Below are positions 14,909 to 14,950 of a DNA stretch of 14,950 bases, piece by piece. The stretch is taken from NCBI GenBank assembly GCA_002483865.1, contig DLIT01000108.1, forward strand, positions 4,245 to 19,194, written 5' to 3'. The translations under genes and the position numbers were made by a program. Source of the stretch: Brevundimonas sp. UBA7635 (lineage in GTDB: Bacteria; Pseudomonadota; Alphaproteobacteria; Caulobacterales; Caulobacteraceae). The first letter of the stretch is position 1, and each line of letters begins with the position of its first letter. The notes below the pieces were generated by a model that saw nothing but the letters and a program-made list of their open reading frames with translations, did no database searches and was not told the origin of the DNA.

Positions 14909-14950
14909 ATGAAGATGATTTCCAGCGCCCTTGCCTTGGGTTTCCTGGGC
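14909..14950 (+). CDS. Start of a probably secreted protein (3' end outside window)
   Basis: Seen: 14 codons, MKMISSALALGFLG, the start of a likely signal peptide (a lysine then a hydrophobic run). AGAGGA (14895-14900) lies eight bases before the ATG at 14909. An in-frame ATG at 14900 would sit on that site and is less likely. The gene begins 17 bases after the I78 lipoprotein and probably shares its transcript. Identity cannot be judged; a second small exported protein of the same kind is possible but only a guess. Confidence 0.65.
   Translation, partial: MKMISSALALGFLG

Overview
The window reads as ordinary, gene-dense chromosome of a GC-rich alphaproteobacterium. Gene order and protein signatures suggest Caulobacterales, perhaps a Brevundimonas-like organism. 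That placement is inferred from recognition, not from a search. I see no RNA gene, mobile element, CRISPR array or phage gene, and no gap over 300 bases without a gene.

Left block (1-1958, + strand): the 3' end of mltG (peptidoglycan lytic transglycosylase), yicC (endoribonuclease-like family) and gmk (guanylate kinase). All three overlap by a few bases and form one operon. It runs convergently into a lipid-anchored L,D-transpeptidase (2003-3097, - strand) across a 44-base gap.

Central block (3306-12442, - strand): read in the direction of transcription, lptF-lptG-lptD-surA-pdxA-rsmA-aminotransferase. LptF and LptG are the permease of the lipopolysaccharide export machine. LptD is its outer-membrane translocon, and SurA is the periplasmic chaperone that helps fold LptD and other beta-barrels. 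PdxA makes a pyridoxal-phosphate precursor, RsmA methylates 16S rRNA, and the last gene is a PLP-dependent aminotransferase. Junctions are ATGA overlaps or short gaps, except a 91-base gap with a GC-rich inverted repeat between lptD and surA. In E. coli these genes lie at two loci (lptFG beside pepA, and lptD-surA-pdxA-rsmA elsewhere); here they are joined.

Right block (12600-14950, + strand): pepA (leucyl aminopeptidase) is divergent from lptF, followed by holC (DNA polymerase III chi). The divergent lptF/pepA and pepA-holC order matches E. coli. After holC, where E. coli has valS, comes a small lipoprotein with a peptidase-inhibitor I78-type domain, then the first 14 codons of another probably secreted protein. 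The lptF-pepA gap (157 bases) holds two clear inverted repeats and a 20-codon reading frame ending 5 bases before pepA; it is the most interesting non-coding stretch here.

Several genes have longer in-frame extensions that I rejected in favour of internal starts (aminotransferase, rsmA, surA, lptF, pepA, I78 lipoprotein). No convincing new biological system is visible. The best leads are the pepA leader, the cysteine-rich I78 lipoprotein, and the mid-operon hairpin.
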